Positions 25,928 through 37,308 of a DNA stretch of 64,000 nt are shown here, piece after piece. The notes under the pieces were generated by a model. It searched no databases, had not been told where the DNA came from, and saw only the letters and a list, made by a program, of their open reading frames with translations. The position numbers and the translations under genes were made by a program. Each line of letters opens with the position of its first letter. Within the stretch, counting starts at the first letter, position 1. The DNA lies in the NCBI GenBank assembly GCA_028671895.1, contig CM053802.1, positions 35,440,201 to 35,504,200 on the forward strand, in the 5' to 3' direction. This DNA comes from Oenanthe sinensis. Its lineage: Eukaryota > Streptophyta > Magnoliopsida > Apiales > Apiaceae.

Positions 25928-26439
25928 TGTTAGGAATGCAAACACTGATGATTGTCAGAGAATATCAGATCAGAGTTTATGCTGATGTCATCAGAGTTTA
26001 TGAAGCTGTTGGACAGAGTTTATTCTAACAGAGAATGCTCAAATCAGAGAATAACAAACCGACAGAGATAAGCTTCAGAGTTTAACAGAAAAGGAAACAG
26101 ACAAATCAGAGTCAGAATTGGATAGTAAGAAGGAATTCGAGTGCAAGTCTAAATTATCTTATTAAAAGCTATTCTATTTCCATTCTGATTTGTAATTGTA
26201 TTTGTAGCTGTGTCTATATAAACACAGAGATAGGTTATAATCAAAATACGTTTTCCAAGCATTATTTTTTTTGTAACCTAGCAGCTCTTAAGAACAATAT
26301 TTCTTGAGAGAGTTTTGTATTCAAGATCATTATTAATACAAAACAGCATTCCATTCTACATACTTTTGTTCATCATCGATTAGTTGGTACTATTACATTC
26401 AACCCCCCTTCTGTAATAGATTGATTATTCTGGGAAAGA
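25928..26439 (+). repeat. 5' LTR of copia C (about 510 bp)
   Basis: It begins TGTTAGGAATGCAAACACTG. The 3' edge is set near 26439 by the primer site at 26442 and by alignment with the second LTR; the end GGGAAAGA lacks the usual CA, so it may be off by a few bases. TCAGAGTTTA-type motifs recur at 25972-26090 on the sense strand, the opposite orientation to those in the element body. Confidence 0.8.
26214..26222 (+). promoter_or_regulatory. TATA box in the copia C LTR
   Basis: CTATATAAA sits near the middle of the short LTR in a GTGTCTATATAAACACAG context. The second LTR has TATATATACAC at the same place (37594-37604). It is the likely Pol II promoter of the element. Confidence 0.6.
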
Positions 26440-26441
26440 AT

Positions 26442-26453
26442 TGGTATCAGAGC
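26442..26453 (+). other. Primer-binding site of copia C
   Basis: TGGTATCAGAGC, complementary to the tRNA-Met 3' end. The second copy at 37821 has decayed to TGGTATCAAAGC. Confidence 0.85.
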
Positions 26454-26488
26454 AGGCAGTTAATTTCAATTCAAAATATCAAATAATC

Positions 26489-29400
26489 ATGTCTGGTAAC
26501 AAGTATGAAAGCATCAAGATTCCAATATTGAAGAAGGCTGAGTACCCTACATGGAGGGTGAAGATGTTGATGTTCCTAGAAGCAAAAGACCCTGACTATC
26601 TGGACAGGATCAATGAAGGCCAGTATCTTCCAACAAAACTGGTGCCTGCAACTGTTATAGAAGGAAGACAAGTTCCTGAATATTATACATTAAAGGATAA
26701 GAAAGAATGGACCAATGAGGAAAAGCAAGAAGTCCTCAAAGATGCCAAGGTAAGAAACATATTGCATAACAGTCTTGACTCTGTAATGTCCAACAGGGTA
26801 ATAGCATGCAAGACAGCAAAAGAAATCTGGGATGCACTAGAGGTTCAATGTCAAGAAACCAGGGAAATCAAGAAAAATAGAAGATCTGTACTGATACAAG
26901 AGTATGAATACTTTGAGGCTAAACAAAATGAGTCTCTCATAGATATCTATGATAGATTTTTAACTCTGTTGAATAACTTGGCATTAGTAGATAAGGTGTA
27001 TGATAATGAAGACTCAAACACAAAGTTTCTTAGGGCTCTTCCAGAAGAATGGGATCTGCAGACATCTTTGATTAGAGACCGAGCTGATTTAGATGAGATG
27101 TCTTTAGATGAGGTCTATGGAAAACTGAAGACTCATGACTTGGAGTTACAGCAAAGAAGAAACAGGAAAAGTAGCAAGGCAAAATCTATTGTCTTGAATG
27201 TTGAGGCCCAGATTGAAGAACCTATAGAAAAAGTCCTTAAAGCCTCAACAAGAAAAGGAAAAGCTGTAATCAAGGAAAGCAGTGAATCAGAGTTTGAAGC
27301 AAACTCTGATATAAACTCTGATGACTCTTCAGACATTGACATGATGGAGATGTTTGCTATGTTTGTCGAAAGCTTTAAGAAATACAAAAAATTTAAGAAG
27401 CAAGGAAACTTTCAGAAAAAGCATGGTGAGTCAGACAAGAAAGACAGATTCAGAAAGAGAGAAGATAGAGATGGAAAATCAAAAACTCTTGATAAATCAA
27501 AGGTCAAGTGTTAAAAGTGTAATAAGATGGGGCACTTTGCTACTGAGTGCAGAAGCAAGGAATCTGGGAAAGCTCTCATCACATCAAAGAAAGACTGGAT
27601 GGATTCCTCAGACTCTGAAGAAGAAACTAACTATGCTCTCATGGCAAACTCTGATGCTACAATCTTAAACTCTGAAAAGGTACCAGACTCTATTTTCAAT
27701 TTTTAAACTGATAATATCTGTGAATTAAAGTCTTTTCTTAGATCTTTGCATGTTAGCTTTAAATCCCAGACTCTGGAAAATGAGAGATTAAAATCTGAGA
27801 TACAAACTCTGACTGCTAGGAATAACATGCTTGAATCTGAAAACTCTGAAATGTTAAACATTAAGAAAGACCTTGATAATGCTATTCACATGCAAACACA
27901 ATTAGAAATTCAAGTCGAGTAATTAAAATCTGAGATAGCAAAGGAAAAAGAGACCTTCAGAGTTTGGACAAACTCTGGCAAGAAGGTCCAACAAATGCTT
28001 TCTGAAAAGAATTGGACATCTGCTTTAGGATATGAATCTGACAAAGAAACACACACTAAAACACACACTAATGCACAAACAAAAAGAACACTGAGTGAAC
28101 CTGTGAAATTTGTTAGAGCTAGTGATTTCAAGAAAACTAAATCTGCTGAAAGCTCTAAAAACAATAGTGTGTCAGATTCTAAAAAGGTAAATATATGGTT
28201 ACTTTCACAGAAGTAACTTAAAGAAAAGTTGAAGGCAGTCACTAATAAATCTAAAAAGGTGAAAAGAAATAGGAATGGTAAAGTAGGAATTACTAAGGAG
28301 AATAACTACATGAATATCCTTGATGCTCCTAGGAAAACCTGTTTTACTTGTGGAAATTCTAATCACCTTGCTATTGACTGTAAACAAAAGAAAGAACCTG
28401 AAAGACCTAGGTTTGAGGCTAGAAAACAAACTAGATATAATCCCTGTTTTCACTGTGGTAGTTTATGGCACTCTATTTATACATGCAAAGAATATCATAA
28501 TTCGTATTACAATTCTTATAAACCACAGCCTCAAGTAAATAATTCTCCAAAACATACTGTCAAACAAATATATGTGATAAAGTCTGATAAAAGGAATCTA
28601 AAATTTGACAGTACAAACTCTGTGAATGCAAACTCTGATCATGTAAACTCTGTTAACTTAAACTCTGATAAAAGAACTTCTGCTGCTAAAGTTAATAAGT
28701 TTTCAAAGAAAAGACCCAAACTAGTTTGGGTCCCCATAACTACTAATTAAATTGCATTTACTGATTGCAGGGAAATAGGAAGAACATTCTAGTGACTGAT
28801 AGTGGATGTTCTGCACATATGACTGGAAATAAATCCCTGCTTTCAGTGTTTGAGGAGAAGGCTGGCCCAGCAGTATCTTATGGAGATGACAACATAGGAA
28901 GAACACTGGGATATGACAACATTGTGATTGAAAATGTCATCATTGAGAAAGTAGCTATGGTTGAAGGACTCAAACATAATCTGCTAAGTGTGAGTCAAAT
29001 GACAGACAAAGGTTATTCTGTGGAATTTCATGGAACTCACTGTGAAGTGAAAAGCAAGAAAAATGGGAAAATAGTTCTTATTGGCCACAGACATAACAAT
29101 TTATTTGAAGATAGCTTGGATGTCAATTCTAATGGTCCCTTAACCTGTGTTCTTGGAAAGGCATCACCAATGGAAAGCTGGATTTGGACAAAAAGTTGTC
29201 ACTTGAACTTTGGAAACATTAATGAATTGGTGAAAAAGGACTTAGTAAGAGGTCTTCCAAAAGTTCAATTTCATCTTGATGGACTCCGTGATTCATGTCA
29301 AAAGGCCAAACAAAAGAAGACATCTTTCAAGAGCAAAACTGAAAATTTAATTGATCAACCTTTTCATCTACTACATCTTGATTTATTTGGTCTAGTAAAC

Positions 29401-32156
29401 ATCATGACCATTGGAAAGAAGAAATATACTCTGGTAATAGTTGATGATTTCACTTGATTTACTTGGGTTTACTTTATGCATAAGAAGGATGAAACTCTAG
29501 AGATAATTTTTGATCATATTGCAATGATTGAGAATGGATCAACTCACAAAGTAAAAAATCTAAGGAGTGACAATGGAACAGAGTTTAAGAACTCTGCAAT
29601 GGAGGAATTCTGCTCAACAAGAGGTATTATTAAAAAATTCTCAGCACCTGGCACACCTCAACAAAATGGTGTAGTTGAAAGAAAGAATAAAACTTTAATA
29701 GAAGCTGCCAGAACAATGCTAGAAGGAGCAAAACTACCTACTTATTTTTTGGCAGAAGCTGTGAACACTGCATGCATCACTCAGAATTGTTCTTTAATAA
29801 ACAAACATGGAATGACTCCATATGAATCTTTGAAAGGAAGAAAGCCAAATGTCAAATACTTTCACATCTTTGGAAGTAAGTGTTTTATTCTCAAAACACA
29901 TCCTGAACAATTGAAGAAGTTTGAACCTAAAGCAGATGAAGGAATTTTTGTTGGATATGCAACAACTTCTAAAACATCTTCAAGAGCATTCAAAGTATTC
30001 AACTTAAGGACAAGGACAGTCATGGAATCAATTAATGTCTCCTTTGATGAAGGGAAGATAGCTGGGTTGCATGATAAAGATGCACAGGAAACTCTGAGAT
30101 TTGAGAATGATCTGCAGAAAATAAACTCTGTTGAACCAAACTCTGATGAAATAAACTCTGTTCAACTAAACTCTGGTGAGGAAAATTCTGATTCTTTAAA
30201 CTCTGATTCAGAATTGATTGAAATAGAAATTGAAGATTCTGCACATATTGAGGGGGAGCAACATTCATCAAATATTGACATTGGAGATCAAAACACAGTA
30301 ATTGAAATATCAGAATCTGACCAAACTCTGAACAACACAAACTCTGAGACCTCAATCTCTGATAACTCAAACTCTGAGTACTTGAACTCTGAGACATCAA
30401 ACACTGAAGGAAGCACATCTTCAGGGGGAGGATCAGCATTTACAGAGGAATCATTCTATGAAGGCAGGAATCATGGGGGAGCATCTAGTTCAAGGACTTT
30501 TCCACATCCCAGGAATTGGACCAAAGATCACACACCTGATTTAATTATTGGTGATTTGGAAAGTGGAGTAAAAACAAGAAAAGCTACTCAGAATGAATGT
30601 CTATTTCATAGTTTTCTTTCTCAAACAGAACCAAAGAAGGTTGAAGATGCTCTGAAGGATGCTGATTGGGTCACTGCTATGCAGGAAGAATTGAATGAGT
30701 TTGAAAGAAATGAAGTTTGGACCCTAGTTCTAAGGCCAAAGAACAGATCTATTGTTGGCACAAAATGAGTATTCAGGAACAAGACAGACTTTGATGGAAT
30801 AATTACAAGGAACAAAGCAAGACTGGTAGCCAAATGTTATTCTCAACAGGAGGGGATTCATTATGATGAAACTTATTCACCTGTAGCTAGACTTGAGGCA
30901 ATCAGAATTTTTCTTGCTTATGCTGCACATAAGAAATTTAAGGTTTACCAGATGGATGTTAAAAGTGCATTTTTAAATGGTGAAATTGAAGAAGAAGTCT
31001 ATGTTGAACAACCACCTGGCTTTATCAATATAAAATATCCATATCATGTCTACAGACTAGATAAAGCTTTATATGGACTAAAACAAGCACCAAGGGCCTG
31101 GTATGAAACGCTGGCTCTATTCATACTTGAAAATAATTTCACTAGAGGAACAATTGATAAAACCTTGTTTTATAGAACTCAAGGTACGGATTTATTATTG
31201 GTAAAAATATATGTTGATGATATTATATTTGGTTCCACTAATGAGAAACTCTGTGAAAGATTTTTAAAGTTAATGCAGTCCAGGTATCAAATGAGCATGA
31301 TGGGAGAATTGAGTTATTTTTTAGGCTTACAAGTGAAACAATCTGAAGAAGGTTTTTCATTAATCAGTCTAAATATACAAAGAATCTACTCACTAAGTTT
31401 CAAATGCAAGACTCTGCATCTGCTACAACTCTTATGGCTACTGCAACAAAGCTTGATTAAGACACTAGAGAACCTGTTGATGTTACGACATACAGAGGGA
31501 TGATTGGTTCTCTACTTTACTTGACTGCTAATAGGCCAGACATCATGTTTGCCACATGTCTATGTGCTAGATTTCAATCAAATCCAAAAGCACCTCATTT
31601 AATTGTTGTGAAGAGAATATTCAGATATCTCAAGGGCACTGTTAATCTTGGCTTATGGTATCCTAGGGAGTCTGATTTTAAATTAATAGGCTATTCAGAT
31701 GCTGACTTTGCAGGATGTAAAATTGACAGGAAAAGCACAAGTGGCAGTTGTCAATTTTTAGGTGAAAGACTTGTGTCATGGTTCAGCAAAAAGCAGAAAT
31801 CAATTTCAACATCAACAGCAGAGGCTGACTATATTGCTGCTGGAAGCTGTTGTGCACAGATTTTATGGATGAGAAATCAATTGATAGACTATGGTTTGAA
31901 ATTTTCAAAAATTCCTATTTATTGTGATAACCAAAGTGCTATTGCAATGACAGGAAATCCAGTTCAACATTCTCTGACAAAGCACATTAGTATCAGATAT
32001 CACTTCATAAGGGAACATGTGGAGGAAGGCACAAATGAATTACATTTTGTTCCTACAGATCTACAAATAGCAGATATATTCACTAAATCTTTGCCTGAAG
32101 CAACATTTAACAGACTGGTCTCTGAATTAGGGATGGTGACAAGTGGCTCAACTTAG
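26489..32156 (+). pseudogene. Gag-pol of copia C (SIRE-type), broken
   Basis: Gag starts at ATG 26489 (MSGNKYESIKIPILKK) and stays open to a TAA inside the first CCHC knuckle at 27512-27514. The same frame continues with KCNKMGHFATEC. Two more knuckles follow: CFTCGNSNHLAIDC near 28339 and CFHCGSLWHSIYTC near 28445. Protease is DSGCSAHMTG near 28798; integrase has HLNFGN near 29200, LHLDLFG near 29370, LRSDNGTEF near 29560 and GTPQQNGVVERKNK near 29650; a linker is rich in NSD/NSE; RT has DVKSAFLNG near 30955 and YVDDIIFGS near 31210; RNase H runs to the stop at 32154. Disabling changes include stops near 27704, 27920, 28216, 29456 and 30767 and frameshifts near 31360 and 31500. A TAA at 28748 before protease is shared with B. 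Confidence 0.9.
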
Positions 32157-32682
32157 CAAGTTTCAGATTCTCAGAGTATATGTCAGAGTATGGGATAAAC
32201 TCTGATGACAATGGACTAAACTCTGATCATTGAAGCATCTAATCTCTGATCAAAAGTTATCAGTATTTATGGTAAACACTGTCAGAGTATGTGGTAAACT
32301 CTGATAGTGTATATTAAACTCTGATCTGTAAACTCTGTTTAAGTGGTAAACTCTGAGATTATATTTATGACATCATATTTTATATTTTTTTAATCATATT
32401 TATCATTCTCTGATTGGACTTGTAATAAGGCGCGTGTATCTCACGATTGACGGTTCATATCATTACACAGATACACACACAAATGCTGTATTTTGAGACT
32501 TGTTCTACTCATTACCGCTCCAATTATTTCTTGCCACGTGTCCCACTAGAGGGTATATGCAAATGAGAGGTTTAATTCATTTTGTTTCACTGTGAATTAT
32601 TCATCTGCATCTATCATTCTATCTGTCTCTCTCGTATTATCAAACCCTAATTATTATTCACTCTTCAAAGCTCAAAACTTCA
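32157..32682 (+). promoter_or_regulatory. Spacer between pol and extra gene in C; promoter-like, motif-rich
   Basis: The first 200 bases hold about seven AAACTCTGA-type motifs. The rest shares blocks with the B spacer: GGCGCGTGTATCTCACGA (32430), ATGCTGTATTTTGA (32483), TGTCCCACTAGAGGGTATATGCAAATGAG (in part, 32539-32567) and ATTATTCATCTGCATCT (32597). A G-box-like CACGTG sits at 32535-32540 and a TATA-like GGTATATGC at 32552, about 130 bases before the ATG, followed by a CT-rich leader. This looks like an internal promoter for the extra gene; an internal splice or translation-entry role is also possible. Confidence 0.5.
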
Positions 32683-35600
32683 ATGGCTTCTAAGGGTATT
32701 ACTTTTCAGAATTATTCTTTTGCTGCAACAAACTACATCTCTCTTCTATCTAAGGATGAAGCACCTCAGGATTTTCATGTGATTCAGGATTTTCTGTAGA
32801 ACAATTACATTGGGTACGCACTTCAGGAACCCATGAATTTCTCAACTCAATCTCTGCTCAAAATCTGGTCAACTGCAAGGTTTAACAATGCTGGTGATGA
32901 TGAAGAGCCAGTAATAACATTCAAATGCAATGGCACCCATTTGATAACTCCTGCAGTGGTTCATCAAGCTCTTAATCTTCTAAGAATAGGGGTGTATGAT
33001 GATATGGTTAGTGATGGTCAAATCAAGGAATTCTTCAAGAAAATAGGCTATGAGGGAAATTTGTCTAAGTTGGGAAGTCTTACAAGCCCTCATCTTCGAA
33101 GAGAATGGAGTTTCTTCTTCGATTGCATTATAAGGGCCTTCACAGCTAAATGCACGAATTTTGATGCGATTCCTCAATTATCTCAACAAATTGGGTATTC
33201 TCTGACCCATAATCTAAATTTCAATTTTCCCTATTTAATTATTAGGCAATTAGCTAGTAAGATTAGTGATGATTCTCACACTATCTATTTTGCTAGATTT
33301 TTACAATTGATTTTTAATGTTTTATTGCCTGATATTAAGTTTGAGAATGATCAAAGTTTAGCTAGTTTTAGCATGAACAAGAGAATTTTTGCTGATCTAA
33401 CCAGGAAAGATGCGGAGAAAGGTAATCTATCTCAACTATTATATCCCACATGGGTCAGGCTTCTCTTACATCAGAGAATGCCTACTGTGTATGGGAGGGA
33501 GTTTTTGTCAGTGACTACGAATCAGAGTTTAAAAATCTCTGATTCTAACCCAAGTCAAAATCTAAACACTGATTCCAAAACACATTTGCCAACCTCTACA
33601 GTCTCCCAAAAGGATGTAGTTGAAAAACACACCTCTCAACAGCATGGCCAAAGCAAAAAGAAAGGGAAATCCGTGAAGGCATCTTCTCCTAAAAAGAAAA
33701 AATTGATTGATGAAAGTATAGATTCTGATGACGAGTTCATTTTTGCTAAGAGAACGATGGATGAACAGGTTTCTGAGACACCTTCTCTACCTGTTATAAA
33801 GCCAATCACAGTGACTCCACTGACTGTGGTGCAGAAGAAGAAAAGAAGAGTGATCAAGGCTGTACACTCTGGAGCTGCATACAGTCTAAACTCTGATACA
33901 GTCATAAACTCTGACGCTCCAATCTCTGATCAGCCAACACCTCAACCTTTACACACTGACACGATAAACTCTGATGCTTTGATAAAATCTAGTGCAGCTG
34001 CTCCAGTTCAAGTCTCAGATTCTCCAACAAACTCACCTAAGAAAATTGTAAAGGAGATGTCTTATGAAAGAGTTAGGGAGCTGGCTGAACAAGTCAGAAA
34101 AGAAATGGAGGCACACAAAACAAAATCAACTTCAGCTTCTCCAAGTTCTAAACTTTTTTCTAGAAGGAAGAGGAAGTCTGTCACTTTTGGCCAAGACACA
34201 CAAGAACCTACTTCTCAAAGTGAGGTAGCATTCATTGAAGGGCCAGGCACACAAGAACCTATTGATCAAAGTTCAATAGAAGCCATATTTCCAGCAAATG
34301 AAGCCAGCATTGGTCAGGGGTACAATCCACAAGAACCTTCAGCTCAAAGGGTTGAAGCAGTTGTTCAGGCCCCAGCCACACAAGAACCATCCAATCAAAG
34401 TTTGGATGCAGGCACTCAATTATATATGGAAGATATTGTTGTTGTTGATGCTGAAGGCCAATCTCTGGCAGAGTCCAGCCCACAAGAACCTTCACCTCAA
34501 AGTGGTGAAGCAGCTACTGATATGACTCAGGTGCCACAAGAACCAATCATCCATTTTATGATTGCAGACCAAGATTATTCAATTGGACAGACAAACTCTG
34601 ATATAGCTCTACAGACAAACTCTAATACTCTCTTAGTGCAACAAATTTCTGCACTGCCCATGGAGACTCCATCCACAAATGCTCAAGGTATAAACTCTGA
34701 CTCTACTTCAAAATTTACATTTTCTGATTGTATCAGTTCAGAATTCATATTTCCTACCTTTACTGCTGGGATGATCATGGATAGTCCTGAAAAAGATACC
34801 CCTATTCATGTGACCACTTTCTCAACCACCTCTTATTTCTGTAGGACATTGTGTGTTGAGCCTTTCTAGTGAGTCTGAGGTAAAAAGTGTGGAAAACAGA
34901 ATTAATGAGAGGCAGACACAGGATCTGGCAAAAGGAGAGGTAGAATTGAGAGAGAAGTTAGTTACTTTTAGTGAGCAACATCTAACTCTTAAAAGTTATG
35001 ATATGTGTGATGTGAGAAGTAATGAGATTACTTTAAAAAATTAGAGTGATTTAGGTTATTATGTTACTTTTGCAGGTATTCAGAGTTTATCTGTTCCTGT
35101 AAATTATGTTGTTGTGCTAAACTCTGACCAAGTCATAAACTCTGATGGGATGGACATAGACTCTGATGATGTGATTTTTGCTGATAAAGAAGTCACATAT
35201 CTATCCATTCCCTACACTCAAAGATTTAACACCAAGAGATGGCCTGTTAATGCACATGACAGATTACAGATGGATTATACTGATTATGTGGTGGTGGACG
35301 ATCTTAAAGGACAAATTGAAACTGATCTAGATGCAGAGGGTATTAGAAGGGATTTTAGTTTCCAAGAAAAGTTATCTAATGAAGATTTTATTTCTTCTCA
35401 TAGGCAATCCATTTGGGATTCCTCTTGGAAGTTTCCTGAGAGAGAAATTTCTTGGCCTCATGTTTTTGCTTTAATAAATAATGCTGACAAGGAAATATCC
35501 TCTGCTGAACTGAAGGTCATTTTGAAAGCTTCTACTATTATGTCCAAAGGACTTCAACATGAAGTTAATGATTTGAAGGCATCTGTCAACAAGCATTCTG

Positions 35601-37208
35601 TTTTTCTTGGAACTGCTGTTTCTGCTTGTCAACATTCTATGGAAGAAAAACTCCACTCTGTCTCCACTAAACATGTTGTATTGGAAGGAAAAGTGGATAC
35701 TCTTTCTGCTTCTGTTAGTTCCATGCAGGGCATGCTCCATACTATAGTTGAACTTCTTACTGTCAGAGGTGATGTCAGAAAGGGGGAGAAGGGTTAAGAC
35801 AAATGCAAGGAGGATGTAATTCTCAAACCTAACAAACCTGATAATGAAGATCAAGGGAGTCATAAGGATGGGAAGCAAACTCTGAAGCAGCAAACTCTGA
35901 TTGAACAAACTCTGACAACCTCACAAACTCTGATGACATCAAAGACTGAGATAAACTCTGATAAGCAAACTCTGATAGATGCTGATCTGGAATTAGCAAA
36001 AAGGCTTGAAGAAGAAGAGAAGCCTGAAAAGATTGAAGAACAAAATTTAAAGGATGCAGAACTGGCAAAGAAAATGTTTGAAGAAGAACATCCAGGAATG
36101 GATCCAGCTGCCGTAGAAGCTGAATTGAAGAAGTCTGGTACTGACATTGCTCAAGTCCAGAAAAGAAAAGATATATAAGAAAAGGTCTAGTTCAGAAGAA
36201 GGTATCCATTCAACAGAAGAAGCCATAAGCTAAGTCTATTCAAACCAAAAATGTTGAAATTCCTAAGCCAGTCAAACCAGTTGCTCAACCAAAACCAGTC
36301 TCAGAAATTCAAACAAGATCATCTTCTAGAATTCAACAAAAAGCTCCAGTTAAGCCAAAGAATCCTCTCACTATGTCTGGAACAACTTTTCTTCCTGGTG
36401 GTTCAAGTTTTGATGATGAGGAAGAAGAAGAACAACAATCTCTGATAAGGAAGAAAAAGTCTGATCTTCTATGGACAAATACTCAAACACTGACTCTCAA
36501 TGCCAGACTTGGAATAGATAAAGATGGTATTGGTGATTCACGTGCTAAGGTCTACAGGGGTGAGCAAACATTTTCAGAGATCCTTATTCATTGAAAAATA
36601 AACCTGAAGAAGAGTTGTCTCAAGAACATTTGGACAAGCTAATATCTGTTAATATTGTGAAGGACATCTTTGATGGTGCTCAAGCTAAGGAAAAGCTCAT
36701 TTGTTTCTTGGAGGATAGAAGAGTTATGAAGATTGATCAAGAAGATTTAATTCAGAAAGAATCTAAAGAACTTGAACATGTTTTGTTCCTCCTAAATGAT
36801 GAAAATGAGGTGACTTCTAGATGGGTAAAAATTCTTGAAGGAGCAATAGCTGAAAAGAAGAAAAGTGAAAGATTAATGATGATAAACTCTGAGGAGTATG
36901 AGCCTGGATACTTACATGAAGATGGATCAAGAAGAGCAATGAGAAAGGGAGATGCAAAAGTCAAGATGGTGTTAGGGATTCCTACACTGATATTAAATCC
37001 TAATGGAATGAAGGCTTGTTTTATTGCTTTGGATGAAAGAATGGACAAATCATTTATCTATGCTTTGAGGGCTGCTATTTATCAGATTGATGATTCTTCT
37101 GACCAAATGAGGGAATTGAAAGAGAAACTGGTTGTTTTGCTAAAAGCTACTGAAGACAAACTTCTGAGTCAATTTCTGAAAGATGACTTTTCCTACAAAA
37201 GAATCTGA
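32683..37208 (+). pseudogene. Extra gene downstream of pol in copia C (about 1500 codons, broken)
   Basis: The start ATG is at 32683 (MASKGITFQNYSF); TAG at codon 39 (32797) is the first break. Residues about 51-260 look folded, with HLRREWSFFFDCIIRAFTAK and NFNFPYLIIRQLASKI; this block resembles a domain I recall from the extra genes of SIRE-type elements in Asteraceae. Then come a Lys-rich tract near 33650-33720, a disordered stretch with NSD repeats and QEPSxQ repeats (34200-34550), a conserved block with SWPHVFALINNADKE (35114-35797), a predicted coiled-coil stretch (LAKRLEEEEKPEKIEEQN near 35990) and a C-terminal block ending KDDFSYKRI at 37208. Frameshifts lie near 34830 (8-nt loss relative to B), 35800, 36180 and 36590. 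Often called envelope-like in the family, but I see no signal peptide or clear membrane anchor. Confidence 0.75.
34971..35075 (+). other. Candidate 105-nt intron (or retained stop segment) in the C extra gene
   Basis: The segment begins GTGAGC after TTTTA and ends TTACTTTTGCAG before GT, with an in-frame TAG at 35042 and U-rich sequence before the acceptor. Splicing would restore an open frame across the stop with an AGT codon at the join. B shows the same length, ends and stop at 9428-9532. The KSYDxCDxRSNEITLKN reading inside it is also conserved, so a retained-intron short form is possible. Confidence 0.4.
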
Positions 37209-37298
37209 ATCTACAAAGGGTAAACAAACTCTGATGCATTTTTTTTGTATTTCTGACATCATAAGTGAAATTTATGTTTTACTTCTTAAAGCATAAAT

Positions 37299-37308
37299 TG
37301 GGGGAGAT
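37299..37308 (+). other. Polypurine tract of copia C
   Basis: TGGGGGAGAT immediately before the second LTR. It sets the LTR start at 37309. Confidence 0.85.

Noticed and set aside
32154..32162. Possible TAG-CAA readthrough context at the end of C pol, as reported for soybean SIRE1
   Set aside because: The next codon (GTT) does not fit the CAR-YYA pattern, stops follow soon in the spacer, and B ends pol differently (a few residues later, without CAA).
34879..35075. Alternative intron donor GAG|GTAAAA in the C extra gene
   Set aside because: It is conserved in B and a good donor by sequence, but joining it to the TTTTGCAG acceptor puts the downstream block out of frame with an early stop.
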